A DNA stretch of 64,000 nucleotides from Dactylorhiza incarnata (GCA_033032865.1 JAWHQI010000166.1:620001-684000), one strand, 5' to 3'. Numbered from the stretch's first letter, positions 21,767 to 32,440 are shown. Program-made: numbers and translations. The notes: generated by a model not told the origin, from the letters alone.

Positions 21767-24178
21767 TTAAGACCAATTTGATTGATTATACCAACATTTT
21801 TTGGCAAGGTGGCCATTTTTGTTGCATATGTAACACTTGAGTATCTTACTTTTGTGAGAGTTTGAGTTTAAAGGGGAATAGAAGTGTTGACTAGGATACC
21901 AGTGTTGATTAGGATAGAAGGTTTCATTAGGATGGGAAGTTTGGTTACCAAGTTTTGGGTAAAAATTTTGGTTAGAATGTTGATTAGGATAGAAATTATG
22001 ATCAGGATGAATGGGTCCTGAATGGGGATTAGTATGGAAGATTTTTGGAGTATAGGTATTCATGTTGCTCTGAGATTTTATGCGTCGATATCTATTCGAC
22101 GTATGTTGATAGTTGCATCGATTTATATTCGGCGCATTCCACAGATTGCGTTGATCTGGTATCGACGCATGAAGGAAGTTGCGTCGATTTAATGTCGACG
22201 TATCTTTATTCAAGCGTCGAGTGGAGGTCGAGGCATCTGAGAGTTTACGTTGAGTAGAAGTCGATGCACAATCATTCATGCGTCGATATGAAGTCGACGC
22301 AACTGTGTCTTCATAAATTTTTATTTTACCTTTTTCTGTTCTTACTCCTTTGTATGTTGTTTCTTTTGGCTTAGTTGTCTCTTCAGATGAAGTTTGTGAG
22401 TTATCAGCTGAATAATATGATGTTTCATCAAATTCCTTTATTTCCTTGAAGAGGTGTTCTTTCCTATGTTATGATTCTTTTTCTTGGTTTGCTGATTTGA
22501 TGGGTTTAGTGAATTTTACAGGGCTCATCCAAGCAGGCTTGTTGGATGGAATTAGGCTGATTGATGGATCAGCCCCTAGCCCAAGATTTTTGTGTCTTAT
22601 TGTTTGTTTTTTAGTGATTTCTTTAAGAGTTTGGCTTCTCATTTTTATTGAATCTTCAAAGGCCTTTGCCTGAGAAACCTTATCCTTAAGGAGCTGATTT
22701 TCTATTTTAGCCCTTTCTATTTCCTTCTCTCTTATGTTAGCCCTTAATACATGATCTATTGAGCTTATATCCTTTTTATTTCTTTGGTTTTTAACCATAT
22801 GAATTTGTTCTTGTAGGTCTTTGATTTCTTGTTTAGCTTTTAATTGATCTAGACACATTCCCATAAAATCATTTCTGAAATTATCACTTTGAAAATCTAT
22901 TTCATCAAAGATACTTACCTCATCCTTATCCTCAGATTCCTCTATGAGGATAAGGCTATTTTCTTTTTCATCTCCAGAAGATATGCTTTCTTCTGATCCT
23001 GTCTCACTCCAAGATTTAGCACCATCATCATTCTTGGGGCCTTCAAAGGCCATCAAGCATAGGTCATCTTGCCTAGATTCTTCATTGTCACTCTTAGAGG
23101 ATGAACTGTCCTCAGAGTCTGTTTCACTCCAGGCTTCTGCAATAAAACCTCTTTCTTTCTTCTTCCCCTTTTTCTTGAGATCTTTCTTTTTCAGATCTTT
23201 CTTTGTTTCAGCATTCTCTGGACATTCTGGGGCAATATGTCCAGGTTTCCTGCAAGAATAGCAAATAATTTCTTTAGTGGGGGTTTTGTCATACCTTGGT
23301 TTTGACTCCCTCCTTTTTGATCCATCTGTCTTGACCCATTTCTTAAATCTTCTGGCCAAGAAACTGAATAGTTCTTCTTCAGTGACATGAGTTCCTTCTT
23401 CTGTTGCCTTTAGAGCAATGTTCCTGCCTTTTGAGGAAATTGGAGTGTTTTCACTTCTTTCCTTCTCTTCTCTAGTTTTCAGCAATTGCTCATAGGATCT
23501 GAGTTTTCCTAAGAGAGCATCTGTTGAAATTTCCCTTTGACCTCTTGTGTCTCTTATTGCCCATATCCTTGAGTCCCATGAGCTTGGGAGACTCATCAGC
23601 AATTTGTCATTGATCTCTGTGAGAGAGATTTCTCTATCCAAGTCTCTTAGTTGACTGATGATCAGACTGAATCTGTCATACATTTCAGAGATGCTTTCTT
23701 CATCCTTCTTTTGGAAGTTCTCATATTGAGAGATCAATATGGCCTTCTTATCTTTCTTTTCATCAGCACTTCCTTCCACCATCTTTGTGAGAGCATCCCA
23801 TATTTCTTTGGATGATTCACAGTCAACAACCCTTTGAAAGATGTCATCTGAGAGAGTTGAAACAAGTATGTTCATGGCCTTTAGATCATGTGTTCTTGCC
23901 TTCTTCTCATCTTCTGTCCATTCAGATCTTGGAACAAGTGTTTGTGTGACATTGCCACTTGCATCCTTTCTATAAGGCTTTAGGGGACCTGTCACAGTAA
24001 TATTGAACAAGTCAGCATCAATGGAATTCATATAAATTCTGATTCTTGTTTTCCAAACTGCAAACTTTTCAAGATTGCACATTGGTGGTCTGGTGGAAGC
24101 ATAATCCTTGATTTGTGCCATGTGATAAAATAGTTTTGAAAAATATATATATATGAGAGGTAGGATCTTTTTGATCAA
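21767..24178 (-). pseudogene. SIRE-type gag of SIRE-NA, one in-frame stop
   Basis: Open stretches 24178-22469 (569 aa) and 22279-21767 (170 aa) are in the same frame. The sequence between stays open except for one TAA at about 22469-22471, so the original frame was about 804 codons. In order: copia gag core (FAVWKTRIRIYMNSIDADL; ISQYENFQKKDEESISEMY); zinc knuckle CYSCRKPGHIAPEC near residue 305; acidic Ser/Glu region; coiled coil (KQEIKDLQEQIHMVKNQ); a tail with repeated Ala-Ser-Thr-Ser-Thr..Arg encoded by GCGTCGA hairpins; and a second zinc knuckle CYICNKNGHLAKKC near residue 785. This is the long two-knuckle gag seen in SIRE/Maximus elements. The ATG at 24178 has a preceding leader of about 30 bp to the primer site; the ATG at 24121 (MAQIKDYAS) is an alternative start. 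Confidence 0.9.
22080..22300 (-). repeat. TGCGTCGA hairpin array inside the gag coding region (SIRE-NA)
   Basis: About six to seven units of TGCGTCGAT, 5-6 nt, TCGACGCAT, spaced roughly every 36 nt, several degenerate. They are in frame and encode the AST-ST-RR repeats of the gag tail. The motif and stem design match the U3 array of the same element. Confidence 0.88.
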
Positions 24179-24205
24179 GGAGTTATCCTTTTTAGATCAA
24201 CCTCC

Positions 24206-24216
24206 CTCTGATACCA
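24206..24216 (-). promoter_or_regulatory. Primer-binding site, tRNA-iMet type (SIRE-NA)
   Basis: The minus strand reads TGGTATCAGAG two bases after the LTR end (CTTTCA). Confidence 0.92.
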
Positions 24217-24218
24217 AT

Positions 24219-25574
24219 TGAAAGTGCACAATTAACCTCACTAGAATTCTCTAGAGGGGGGGGGGGGGGGTGAATAGAGATTTAAAAATTATTTTGTGCA
24301 AAGTTAATATATATGTGTATGATCACAGATTAGAGCTTCCCACACACCAACAAGAATTAAGCAAGAAAATAAAGTTAATGCAAGAAAATAAATCACAGCA
24401 CAACACAAGAAAATATAGTGGTTCCCCAAACTTTGGGTAGTCCACTCTTCTACCCCCTTGGTAGGAATTCACTATCTTGCACTGAGTCTTTTGATAAGGA
24501 GACTCTTAGAACCACCCTGAGTCTTTTGACAAGGAGACTCTTAGAACCAACTGAGTCTTTTGACAAGGAGACTCTTAGAACCAACTGAGTCTTTTGACAA
24601 GGAGACTCTTAGAACCAGTACACTGAATTTTTTGGAGAGAGATTCTAAAAACTCTTTTACAATGTTTAAGTGAGAAAGAAAGAAAGGAGAAGAAATAAAA
24701 ACAAGAAAGAATCTTCTTCCTAGCAAGAAGATTGGAAGCACAAGAAGTGAATTGAATCTTTCTTCTATAGAGAGAAGAAGATTTGCAGCCTTTCTCTCTT
24801 TGTGAGAGCTATCAGATTTTGCAGTAGTATGACTTCAGAAGCAGAAGAAGAAGAAGTGCTTGAATGTTGCTGCAGAGCTTTTTCTCAATTTCTCTCTTTT
24901 CTCTTGGGAGCTTTTCCTCTATTTCAAATGTGTGTGGTAGATCACTCTTCCCATTTTCTGCCGACCTCCTCTTTATTTATAGCTCTGTTAATTCAACATA
25001 ATACTATAGGAGGATAATCAATTAACAGTTAGAGAGAATAGAAAGAAAAGATGTTTCCATAATGTTTATTTCTGTAGAAGGAAAGAATGAATTCTGATTT
25101 CAAATAATATCCAAAATAGAGTTAATCAGATTAGCCAAGAATCAAATAGAAGGAAAGAATGATTCAGAACGGCTATAAAATATTAACATTATTCCATACA
25201 AATCAGATTTACTGAAAGAAGGAAAGAGATCTGGCGCATATTTAAGTCTGTCACATAAATCGACGTGCGTCGATTGCCATTCGACGCAAACGTCGAGTAC
25301 ATCCTGTCTGGATGTCGAGAGGTGAATAAGGAAGGTGCGTCGACTAAGGTGCGTCGACTTCTCCATATGCGTCGACTAGAAATCAGAGTAGCGTCGACAA
25401 CACATACGTCGAAATCTTCCTAGAGTTACTTCGACGTAATCTGAAAGAGACGTCGACTACATTTCGACGTTGCGTCGAACACTATTCGACGCATATTTAC
25501 TTAGCCTTGTTTTTCATTCTTGGAATTCATATTTGACTCATTTTCAGGGGTTAAGAGAAATCATTTTCCCAACA
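24219..25574 (-). repeat. 5' LTR of SIRE-NA (1,356 bp)
   Basis: The right copy, adjacent to the primer site. A 15-G run lies at 24256-24270, the minus-strand TATA box at 24974-24981 and the GCGTCGA array at 25260-25494. The G tract is two longer, and an AT repeat two shorter, than in the 3' LTR. Confidence 0.95.
25260..25494 (-). repeat. U3 array of TGCGTCGA motifs (SIRE-NA 5' LTR)
   Basis: Same array as 19036-19270. Most of the few LTR differences fall here and are C/T or G/A changes at CpG sites, with this copy usually keeping the CpG. Confidence 0.85.
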
Positions 25575-25579
25575 AAGTT

Positions 25580-26109
25580 CTTGTTAATTACTTTATTTCA
25601 TTATTGTAATTTTTGTAGTAAAATCGCCTGGTGTTGGCGACTAGGTCCTTGCGCAACTTAGGGGGCAATTCGCCGCATGAGTTGGCGACTAGGTCTAGGA
25701 GATTAGATCTAGGGGGTGTTCGAGGCCATATCCGGGGTTAGGATTGGCTAGAGCGGCTTTAGGCCATATCCGGGGAAGGATTGGCTAAAGCCAACCGGTT
25801 TGTGGGGATACAAGTCAGTATAGAAAATGAAAAGATATTTACTCTTGTACGCCTCCGATTTCCAGCGATATTGAAATCAAATTTATGTAAACACTTTTTA
25901 TATAATACAATCATGTCTCTATTTGTGTTTACTTGATTTCTTTCATTTGGTGTAAATTTTATTATTCCAAATTAGTTTTTGCTAAATTATTATTTTGCTC
26001 ACATTTATTCCTAATTAATTTAGTAATTTCCATAAAATTATAAAAAGATTTTGTATTCCCTTATTCACCCCCCCCCCCCCCCCCTCTAAGGGCGCCTATC
26101 GATCCAACA
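25580..26109 (+). repeat. 3' LTR of copia B, right part (R/U5 end)
   Basis: Continues the LTR interrupted at 17994 and ends TATTCACC, a 17-C run (26068-26084), TCTAAGGGCGCC, GATCCAACA. It matches the end of the element C LTR. Confidence 0.92.
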
Positions 26110-27341
26110 ATTCGCATGGTTGCTCTTAAACTACTTTAAGGTGACTTAGAATTCTTCTAGGGAAAGTGATGACATATATGCGACGCGTGGTGCAAACCCT
26201 TATGTATATATCAATATGTCCAGAACTTATCTTAAAGATGCACCATGATCATGTTATAATCATAAATATTATCATAATTACCTAAGGTGGAAAGACCCCA
26301 AATGGTTTTTGTTACTCACCGTGTGACATGATTCTGATTTACTAATCAATTATAGGACAAAAGTCCTCCAACAATGCTACAACTTATAGGGGCTAATATG
26401 ATGCATGCCCTACCTATGTGTTCCAAATTTCATTCAATTCTTATGTGTTCTGACTAGTCTAATCGTTACATCATATTTTTGCTATTTGCAGACCAACACT
26501 AGAATTGAACTAGTTTGATCTCTATGATGTTAACTTCACTATATCTTAGCCAAATGTCCTAAAATTCATACCATAGGTTCAACATGACCAAATTAAGAAA
26601 TGGTCAGAAATTCATAATTTTCCTAATTAATTTGGCCATGGATAAAAAATCTTTAAAGTCAAGGCATACATCACTTTACGTATTAATTTCATAAGTCAAA
26701 GTGCTCCAAATATTTTATTAGTTGTATATAGTAGTGAAATATCATGATTGACAGAGTTTCCAAAATTTCAATAGTACTTATGACCATTATTTCACTACTT
26801 ACATATTTAGGTCAATTTGTCATATTACACAGTAAGTACCAAGAAAATTCATTCAAAATTTTTGGAAAACTTACCATAGGTTTATAATGGTCTACACAAA
26901 GTCTAGCCAAACTTTCAGAATTTTCCAAGTAATATCAACCCGGAAAATTGCAATAATACATAAGTGCGACAAAGAACATTTTTGATAATTTACAGTGTGT
27001 ATGATTTCCAAAAATCCTACTAAAATTCCCAGAGATATATTTTAACATAATGTACCATGTGACAAAAATTTGATTTTTTTCTTGAGGCATTAGGTTAGGT
27101 TTATTTCATTTATATATTTATGTGACATAATCAATTATGATCAAATAACTAGGAATATCAACTCCAAAAATCCTACTAAAATCTCCAGAGGTATATATTA
27201 TCTTAAATCATCGTGTGGCAGAATTTGAGAATTTTCCTAAGTCATTTGGACACTTTCATTTGATTAATTCAATTATGTGGTATTAATATAATTAATTAAA
27301 TACCTAGGATTTTCCACTCCAAAAATCCTAACTTTTCTAGG
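26110..27341. repeat. AT-rich region with a degenerate tandem repeat of about 155 bp
   Basis: No gene is seen. The blocks CCAAAAATCCTACTAAAAT near 27008 and 27168 and CCAAAAATCCTAAC near 27319 are about 155 bp apart, and weaker relatives occur upstream. It looks like an old satellite or LTR remnant. CTAGG at 27337-27341 is the likely left TSD of the Tat-like element. Confidence 0.45.
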
Positions 27342-28082
27342 TGTACAACCCCGTGTTTGCAGATGGGTAAATTGAGACTCGGGCATAGGCGAAACGAGCG
27401 AAGGCTCGCCGCCTAGTGGAGAGCGGGTCGCGAGGGCGGGGAGAGTAAGGTTCACCTCCTTGCGAGGAGCTGGATGCGAGGGCGAGGTTAGTGGGCGCTC
27501 ACCACGCAGGGTGCGTTTAGCAGCGGCGAGGCGAGCGGGGCTCGCCGCTCTGCGTCGAGCGACTCAGGAGCACGCTTACACTTGCCTAGGTGGGTCGTCG
27601 GGGATGAGGCGAGTACCGGCTTCGCCAGGCCCCTTGATCTTTGGAGCAGTATTTTATTCACATTTATTCAAGTCTGTCTACCAATAGCCCAACAGAACAG
27701 CGGAGTTTGGTTGCTAGCATACCGTTTTGGAGTGGACTTAACAAAACCTAAAAGGAGGAGTTACGTTATCAGTAGACCTAGATGAGAGAACTATAAATTG
27801 ACCCTGAAGGGCACCTTTGGAGGGCATGCAATTTATAGTGCTTCTTCCTCCTCTGGACAATTCTGAATAGTGTCCGAGGCTCTCCAAGGTGCCCAACTTC
27901 AGCTTTGGCTTGGGAGGGGAAGCGCTCAAAAGATCTTCTGAGTGTGTGGTGGGACCTCTGCGTTGCAGCCAAGGGTTAGTGCTTAGTTCTAAGTCTTTGG
28001 CCAAGTTCTTCCACAGGCCAAGTGCAAGTTGCCTCCTCTTTGGGGTGCGAACTCCTCGTTGGGTCGATTCTCGGTTTTAACA
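27342..28082 (+). repeat. 5' LTR of the Tat-like element (741 bp)
   Basis: Starts TGTACAACCCC and ends GGTTTTAACA. TATAAATT is at 27792-27799. The part after the TATA box shares CTCCAAGGTGCCCAA and GGCTTGGGAGGGGAAG with the LARD-T LTR, while the U3 parts differ. Confidence 0.87.
27378..27620 (+). repeat. U3 array of GGCGAG / CTCGCC motifs (Tat-like element)
   Basis: About nine GCGAG or CTCGC blocks in 240 bp, several forming short hairpins (GGCGAGC..GCTCGCC around 27525-27550). The array ends about 170 bp before the TATA box. The same GGCGAG motif occurs about eight times in the gag start at 28310-28480. Confidence 0.72.
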
Positions 28083-28086
28083 TTTT

Positions 28087-28102
28087 TGGGCGGTGAGCGT
28101 GG
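28087..28102 (+). promoter_or_regulatory. Probable primer-binding site of the Tat-like element
   Basis: TGGGCGGTGAGCGTGG begins 4 nt after the LTR. It is shared with LARD-T at about 11400 (TGGTGCGGTGAGCGTGG). I cannot assign the tRNA. Confidence 0.5.
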
Positions 28103-28137
28103 AGTGCAGATTGTACAAGAAAACCCAGGGAAGAGAC

Positions 28138-29513
28138 ATGGCTGGAGAAGATGAGTGAGGTACTGGCTATGGCGGCTCGCCACCACCAGAATCGCCAGCA
28201 ATTGTTGGAATGCTGGCAGATTTCAAGAGGCAAGTGATAGAGACTATCAATCTCGCCTTCGTCGCAGCGCGAGGCAAATTCTCAACCCCCGAGGCCCGGG
28301 TTGTCCCACCGCTGGGGGTAGGCGAGAGCGTCCCGGGGCAGAGGTCTGGTAAGGAGAAGGCGGGCGAGGCGCCGGGGCGAGACCTCACCGGGCGAGAGCT
28401 TTTTCCCATCTCGGCGAGCGCGGGCCAGGTCAGCGAGCTCATGAGGCGAGTCGAGCAGGCGAGAAAGGCGAGCGGAGGAAGCCCATTCTGTGAGCTGGTA
28501 CTTTCAGCACCACTCCCGGAGGGGTTCAGGGAGCCAGAGATGATCTACTACACCGGCAAAGATGACCCAGTCCAACACCTGCAATGGTTTGAGGACACGA
28601 TCTCCATCCGGCCTATGTCAAATGCATTCAAGTGCCGACTCTTCGCCATCACTTTGAAGGAGAAGGCGCGGGACTGGTTTCACCAGCTCCCAGTGGGGTC
28701 GATCTATGGGTTCAAGGATTTGCGCCAAAGTTTCCAACTGCGCTTCTCGACATCTAAGAAGAGGAAGAAGTGTGTCGAGGCGCTCTTCAAGATCAAGCAG
28801 GAACCTGGGGAATCACTGGCCCACTACATGGACAGATTCCAGGAGGAGGTCCTGCTCATCGAGGAGGTACCTGGGTTCACTCTCTAGCTTGTCTTCACGA
28901 TAGTGCTGCGGGAGGGGTTCTTCAAGATGAATCTAAAGCGAAAGGCCCCCTTGTCTTTCGAGGAGCTGATGGAAAAGGGCGGCGGAGGAGATCGAGGGAT
29001 AGGCGGCCAACCCCGAGTTCACAAGAAGGTTGGCAAAGCTGAGTGAGCCGGAGGCAAGGTACCAAGAAGTCAGGAGGAGAGATGAGCCAAGGGCTCCAGA
29101 GAAGGGGTGGAGGCAGTAGGGAGGGGGCATGCAGGGCCGGGAAGAGGGTTTGCCCAAGGAGGGGGAAACTTCCAAGGAGGTCAAGGGAGACCCAACGAGC
29201 TAGGATGGAGGCAGGGTCCGAGGCCACTCCCTCCCCCGCCTCAATAGGCCATGGTGATTGGCCGAGCAAGAGGTAGAGGAGCAGGAGGAGCAGAAGCAAG
29301 GAGAAGGAACCGGGTCGCGGAGGCTGAGAGAAGGGGGTGGCATTGCCTTACTGTGACTTCCATCAAGTGGAGGGTCATGCAATGACCACCTGCCCAGATT
29401 TTTTGGAAATAATGGGGACAAGAGGTCCGGAGCAACAACAATGACGGCCGATGAGGATCGAAGAGGTACTGCCCAGAGAAGGGGAGGAGGATGGGTGAGA
29501 AGATCGGGCTGAT
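28138..29513 (+). pseudogene. Tat-like gag
   Basis: An ATG at 28138 lies 56 bp after the LTR, but its frame meets TGA at codon 7. The open part 28210-28887 contains a Retrotrans_gag core (DDPVQHLQWFEDTISIRP; FAITLKEKARDWFHQLP; LAHYMDRFQEE). A TAG at 28885-28887 interrupts it, and the frame continues for about 50 codons before further stops and likely frameshifts to 29500. The N-terminal 90 residues are Gly/Ala/Arg-rich and carry the GGCGAG motif repeats. A zinc knuckle is not clearly preserved. Confidence 0.82.
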
Positions 29514-30165
29514 GTGGGAGCTCAAGGTGGGATCAGAGTGATCCATGGTGGAGTAGGGATTGAAGCCACTCGCAAGAGGAGCCTCCAAACGATGTACAAG
29601 AGGAGCATCGCAACGACCTCCCAAACCCCACCCCCTCTGGAGAAAATTACTTTCTCATCGAAGGACATGCTGGATTATGAGGATCCGTTCTGCGATGCCT
29701 TGGTGATCCAGATGGCTATCAAGAACTTCACGGTCTCTCGAATTTTGGTCGACAATGGGAGCTCCATGAATGTGATTTTTAAAAAGGCCTTCGATGCGAT
29801 GCAGGTAGAGGCGAATAGGGCGCTGGCCTCAGAAGGCTTGTTGTTTGGTTTTTCGGGGTAGAGGAAGGAGGTCGAAGATGGTGTCGGGCGTCAGGTAACG
29901 CTGGGAGGGGCTCCGAGTAGTTACAACACCATTTTCGGGCGCCCCCTCATCAGCGCCTTCCGATGCGTCCCCTCTTCCTTTCATCAATGCCTGAAGTTCC
30001 ATAACAGAGTGGTTCAGGTCCGAATCTGAGGGGATACTAAGGTGGTGATGCAGTGCTATTTGAATGTTGTCAACACCATCTTTTGTATGGCGGAGGCTGA
30101 GGAGATGGATAGGGAGATGAGGGAGCCGACGGCGGCAGGAGAAGAGATGGAGGGAGAAAGGGAGG
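29514..30165 (+). pseudogene. Tat-like aspartic protease region
   Basis: The frame shows LDYEDPFCDALVIQMAIKNF, then the active-site-like LVDNGSSMNVIF, where Asp-Asn-Gly replaces the usual Asp-Thr/Ser-Gly. After a TAG at about 29859 it continues with SYNTIFGRPLISAFRCVPSS, a conserved Tat block. It is cut by copia C at 30166; the TSD copy GGAGG is 30161-30165. Confidence 0.82.
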
Positions 30166-30449
30166 TGTTAGATCGATTGGCGCCCTTAGAGGGGGGGGGG
30201 TGAATAAGGGAATAAAAATTCTTTTTATAATTTTACGAAAATTACTAAATTATTTTATAATAGGAAAAAGCAAAATAAACAATTTAGATAAAGTAATTAG
30301 AATTGAAAACTTTGTAACCAATATTTAGAGATTATGCCTAATGATAGAATTCAAGTAAACAATTTAGTAATTTTCATAAAATTATTAAAAGAATTTGTAT
30401 TCCCTTATTCACCCCCCCCCCCCCTCTAAGGGCGCCAATCGATCCAACA
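30166..30449 (+). repeat. Rearranged 5' LTR of copia C (inverted + direct U5 end)
   Basis: 30166-30361 is the reverse complement of the last 195 or so bases of the 3' LTR (38446-38640), including TGTTAGATCGATTGGCGCC and a G run in place of the C run. 30361-30449 is a direct copy of the last 85-90 bases. The whole U3 with its motif array and TATA box is absent. The first and last 85-90 bp can pair with each other. Confidence 0.92.
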
Positions 30450-30451
30450 AC

Positions 30452-30463
30452 TGGTATCAGAGC
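30452..30463 (+). promoter_or_regulatory. Primer-binding site, tRNA-iMet type (copia C)
   Basis: TGGTATCAGAGC two bases after the LTR end. Confidence 0.95.
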
Positions 30464-30496
30464 AGGTTATTCCAAACGGTTTAAAAACCAGGAATA

Positions 30497-32438
30497 ATGG
30501 CGTCTTATGATCTCGCTTTTTCCGAGGGTCGGGGAATTAGTAGACCTCCACTCTTTACCGGGTCAGATTATAATTACTGGAAAAATAGGATGAGATGTTT
30601 TCTTATGACCCTAGATATTGAGGTATGAAATATGGTAGAAGAGGAATACTCTCCTCCTACATCTGTAGTTGGAGAGATAAATTTAGATAAACCAAAAGAT
30701 AAATGGGATGAAAGGGATAAGCTAAAATGCAAAAATAACGCCAAGGCTATGAATGCTTTATTTTGTGCGTTAGATTTAAATGAATTTAATAGAATTTCTG
30801 CATGTACTACTGCATATGAAATTTGGAATCATTTGGAAGTTACTCATGAAGGTACATCGCATGTTAAAGATTCAAAGCTTTTCCAACTTGAGTCGGAATA
30901 TGAAAAATTACGGATGGATGAAAGTGAAGATGTTGATGCCATGTACACGCGCTTCACCAAGAACGTCAATGCCTCCAAAGCTCTTGGAAAGACCTTCTAC
31001 AACGACGACTTGGTCCGAAAGATTCTTTGTTCTCTTCCACCGAAATTCAACCCGAAGGTGACGACCATTTCAGAATCGCACAATCTAAGAACGCTCCATG
31101 TTGAGAGCCTCATTGGGAATCTCAAAACCCATGAGGTAGAACTCAAAATCCAATATGATGAATACAACAAGGAGCCATAGAAGAAGGCGTTGGCACTAAC
31201 ATCAAAGAAGGAGTGCCAAGAGGATGAGGATGAAGACGAAGAAAGACTTTTGGTGAAGAATTTCCAAAAATTCATGCGAAATCCGAAAAGGAGAAACACT
31301 TTTCGGAAATTTATCCAAAAGGATGCAAGATGGAAAAGGTCATCCTCAAAGATGGAAAAGGAGAGCAACGATGAAGAAGAAAGACCTCCACCGGAGTGCT
31401 TTCATTGTAGGAAGACCGGGCACATTCGGAGCCAGTGCCCAAAGTTCTTGAAGGAGAAGAAGGAAAAGCGACACAAAGGTAAGGAGAAGAAGAAGGTGCT
31501 AAAAGCTAGAACATGGGATGACTCCTCATCCTCATCCTCCGAAGAATCAAGCGAGTCTTCATCAAGCGAAGATGAGGAAGCAAATATGTGCCTCATGGGA
31601 CATGGAAACGACGGCGACGACACCAGTGTTCTTAGCGACACTGAGGTAACTCCTCTCACTTATGATGAACTCTTTAATGAATTCCTTGAAACTTGCAAAG
31701 CTTTTGATAAAAATATGAAAGATAGTATGTTATTGAATCGTGAAAATTAATCTCTTATTAAAGAAAATCAAAAGCTTTCCAAAAAGGTAATTGTTTTAGA
31801 AAAGAGAAAGGTTTCTTGCCAAGAGTGTGATCACTCCGCTAAATTGGCAAAAGATATTGAAGAGTCACTTTCTAAAGCCCTCTCTCATGCCAAAACTCTT
31901 ACAAAAGAGAAGGGGGAATTAGAAAGGAAATTAGAAGCTTCTCTTTTGCAAATCAAAAATAACAAAAAAGGTTTGAAAATAAGTGTCATGCTTGTGAAAG
32001 AAAATTCTTCACTTAAAGCACAAGTTCATGATCTCACCATGGCCATTAAAAAATTTGGAATAGGCCAAAAATCACTGGAATGATTTTAGGGTACCAGCGC
32101 CACGGTTCTGGAAAATCTGGGCTCGGATATCGAGGAGAGGGCTACCTCCCGGTGTTAGCCACTAACGCCGCCGCTAGAACCTCATACCAGAAACCTAAAT
32201 TTTTTTTCAAAATGTTTTTCTTCTGTAAATCCAATTTCTTCCAGCAAGAAAATCTTCCAGAAAAGGGTCTCAACCCCCTTTATTTCATGTACAAACTGTT
32301 ATAGGTTAGGTCACACATCTAGTTCTTGCAGGAAAATAAAACAAAATACTTTAAAACAAATCTGGGTACCTAAGGCTTCCACTTATTCTATGGGTAGTAC
32401 CACTTGGGTATCCGGATCTTTACTCTCATCTTCTTTCT
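30497..32438 (+). pseudogene. SIRE-like gag of copia C
   Basis: Starts MASYDLAFSEGRGISRPPLF. One frame runs the whole length, broken by TGA at 30626-30628 (Trp in relatives), TAG at 31178-31180, TAA at 31748-31750, and stops at about 32081 and later. Domains: gag core (AYEIWNHLEVTHEG; KLFQLESEYEKLRM; LPPKFNPKVTTI), zinc knuckle CFHCRKTGHIRSQC at about 31399-31440, an acidic Ser/Glu/Asp region, a coiled coil (SLSKALSHAKTLTKEKGELE), and a degenerate second knuckle (NCYRLGHTSSSC near 32296). A GC-rich insert at 32085-32190 with CCAGCGCC and CGCCGCCGCTAG recalls this family's U3 motif. Confidence 0.88.
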
Positions 32439-32440
32439 AG

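Larger units (their letters stand above)
17995..25574 (-). mobile_element. Non-autonomous SIRE-type copia element SIRE-NA (gag + accessory ORF, no pol)
   Basis: Bounded by TGAAAGTGC and TTTCCCAACA (plus-strand reading) with TSD AAGTT at 17990-17994 and 25575-25579. Two LTRs of equal length (1,356 bp: 17995-19350 and 24219-25574) flank a 4.87-kb interior. An iMet primer site and a polypurine tract place it on the minus strand. It encodes a SIRE-type gag and a second long frame, but no protease, integrase or RT. By eye the LTRs differ by about 7 substitutions and 2 short repeat-length changes, about 99.5% identity; at a commonly used plant rate of 1.3e-8 per site per year this would be about 0.2 million years (inference). 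Confidence 0.95.
6445..26109 (+). mobile_element. SIRE-like copia element B, 5' part missing, host of nested insertions
   Basis: Remnant of a plus-strand copia element closely related to element C. It retains the RT C-terminal part and RNase H (6445-8083), the 3' non-coding region (8084-9027 and 16579-17458) and a 3' LTR (17459-17994 plus 25580-26109). Three later insertions interrupt it: copia A at its left edge, LARD-T at 9033-16573 and SIRE-NA at 17995-25574. Removing the insertions and TSD copies gives sequence collinear with element C. Confidence 0.9.
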
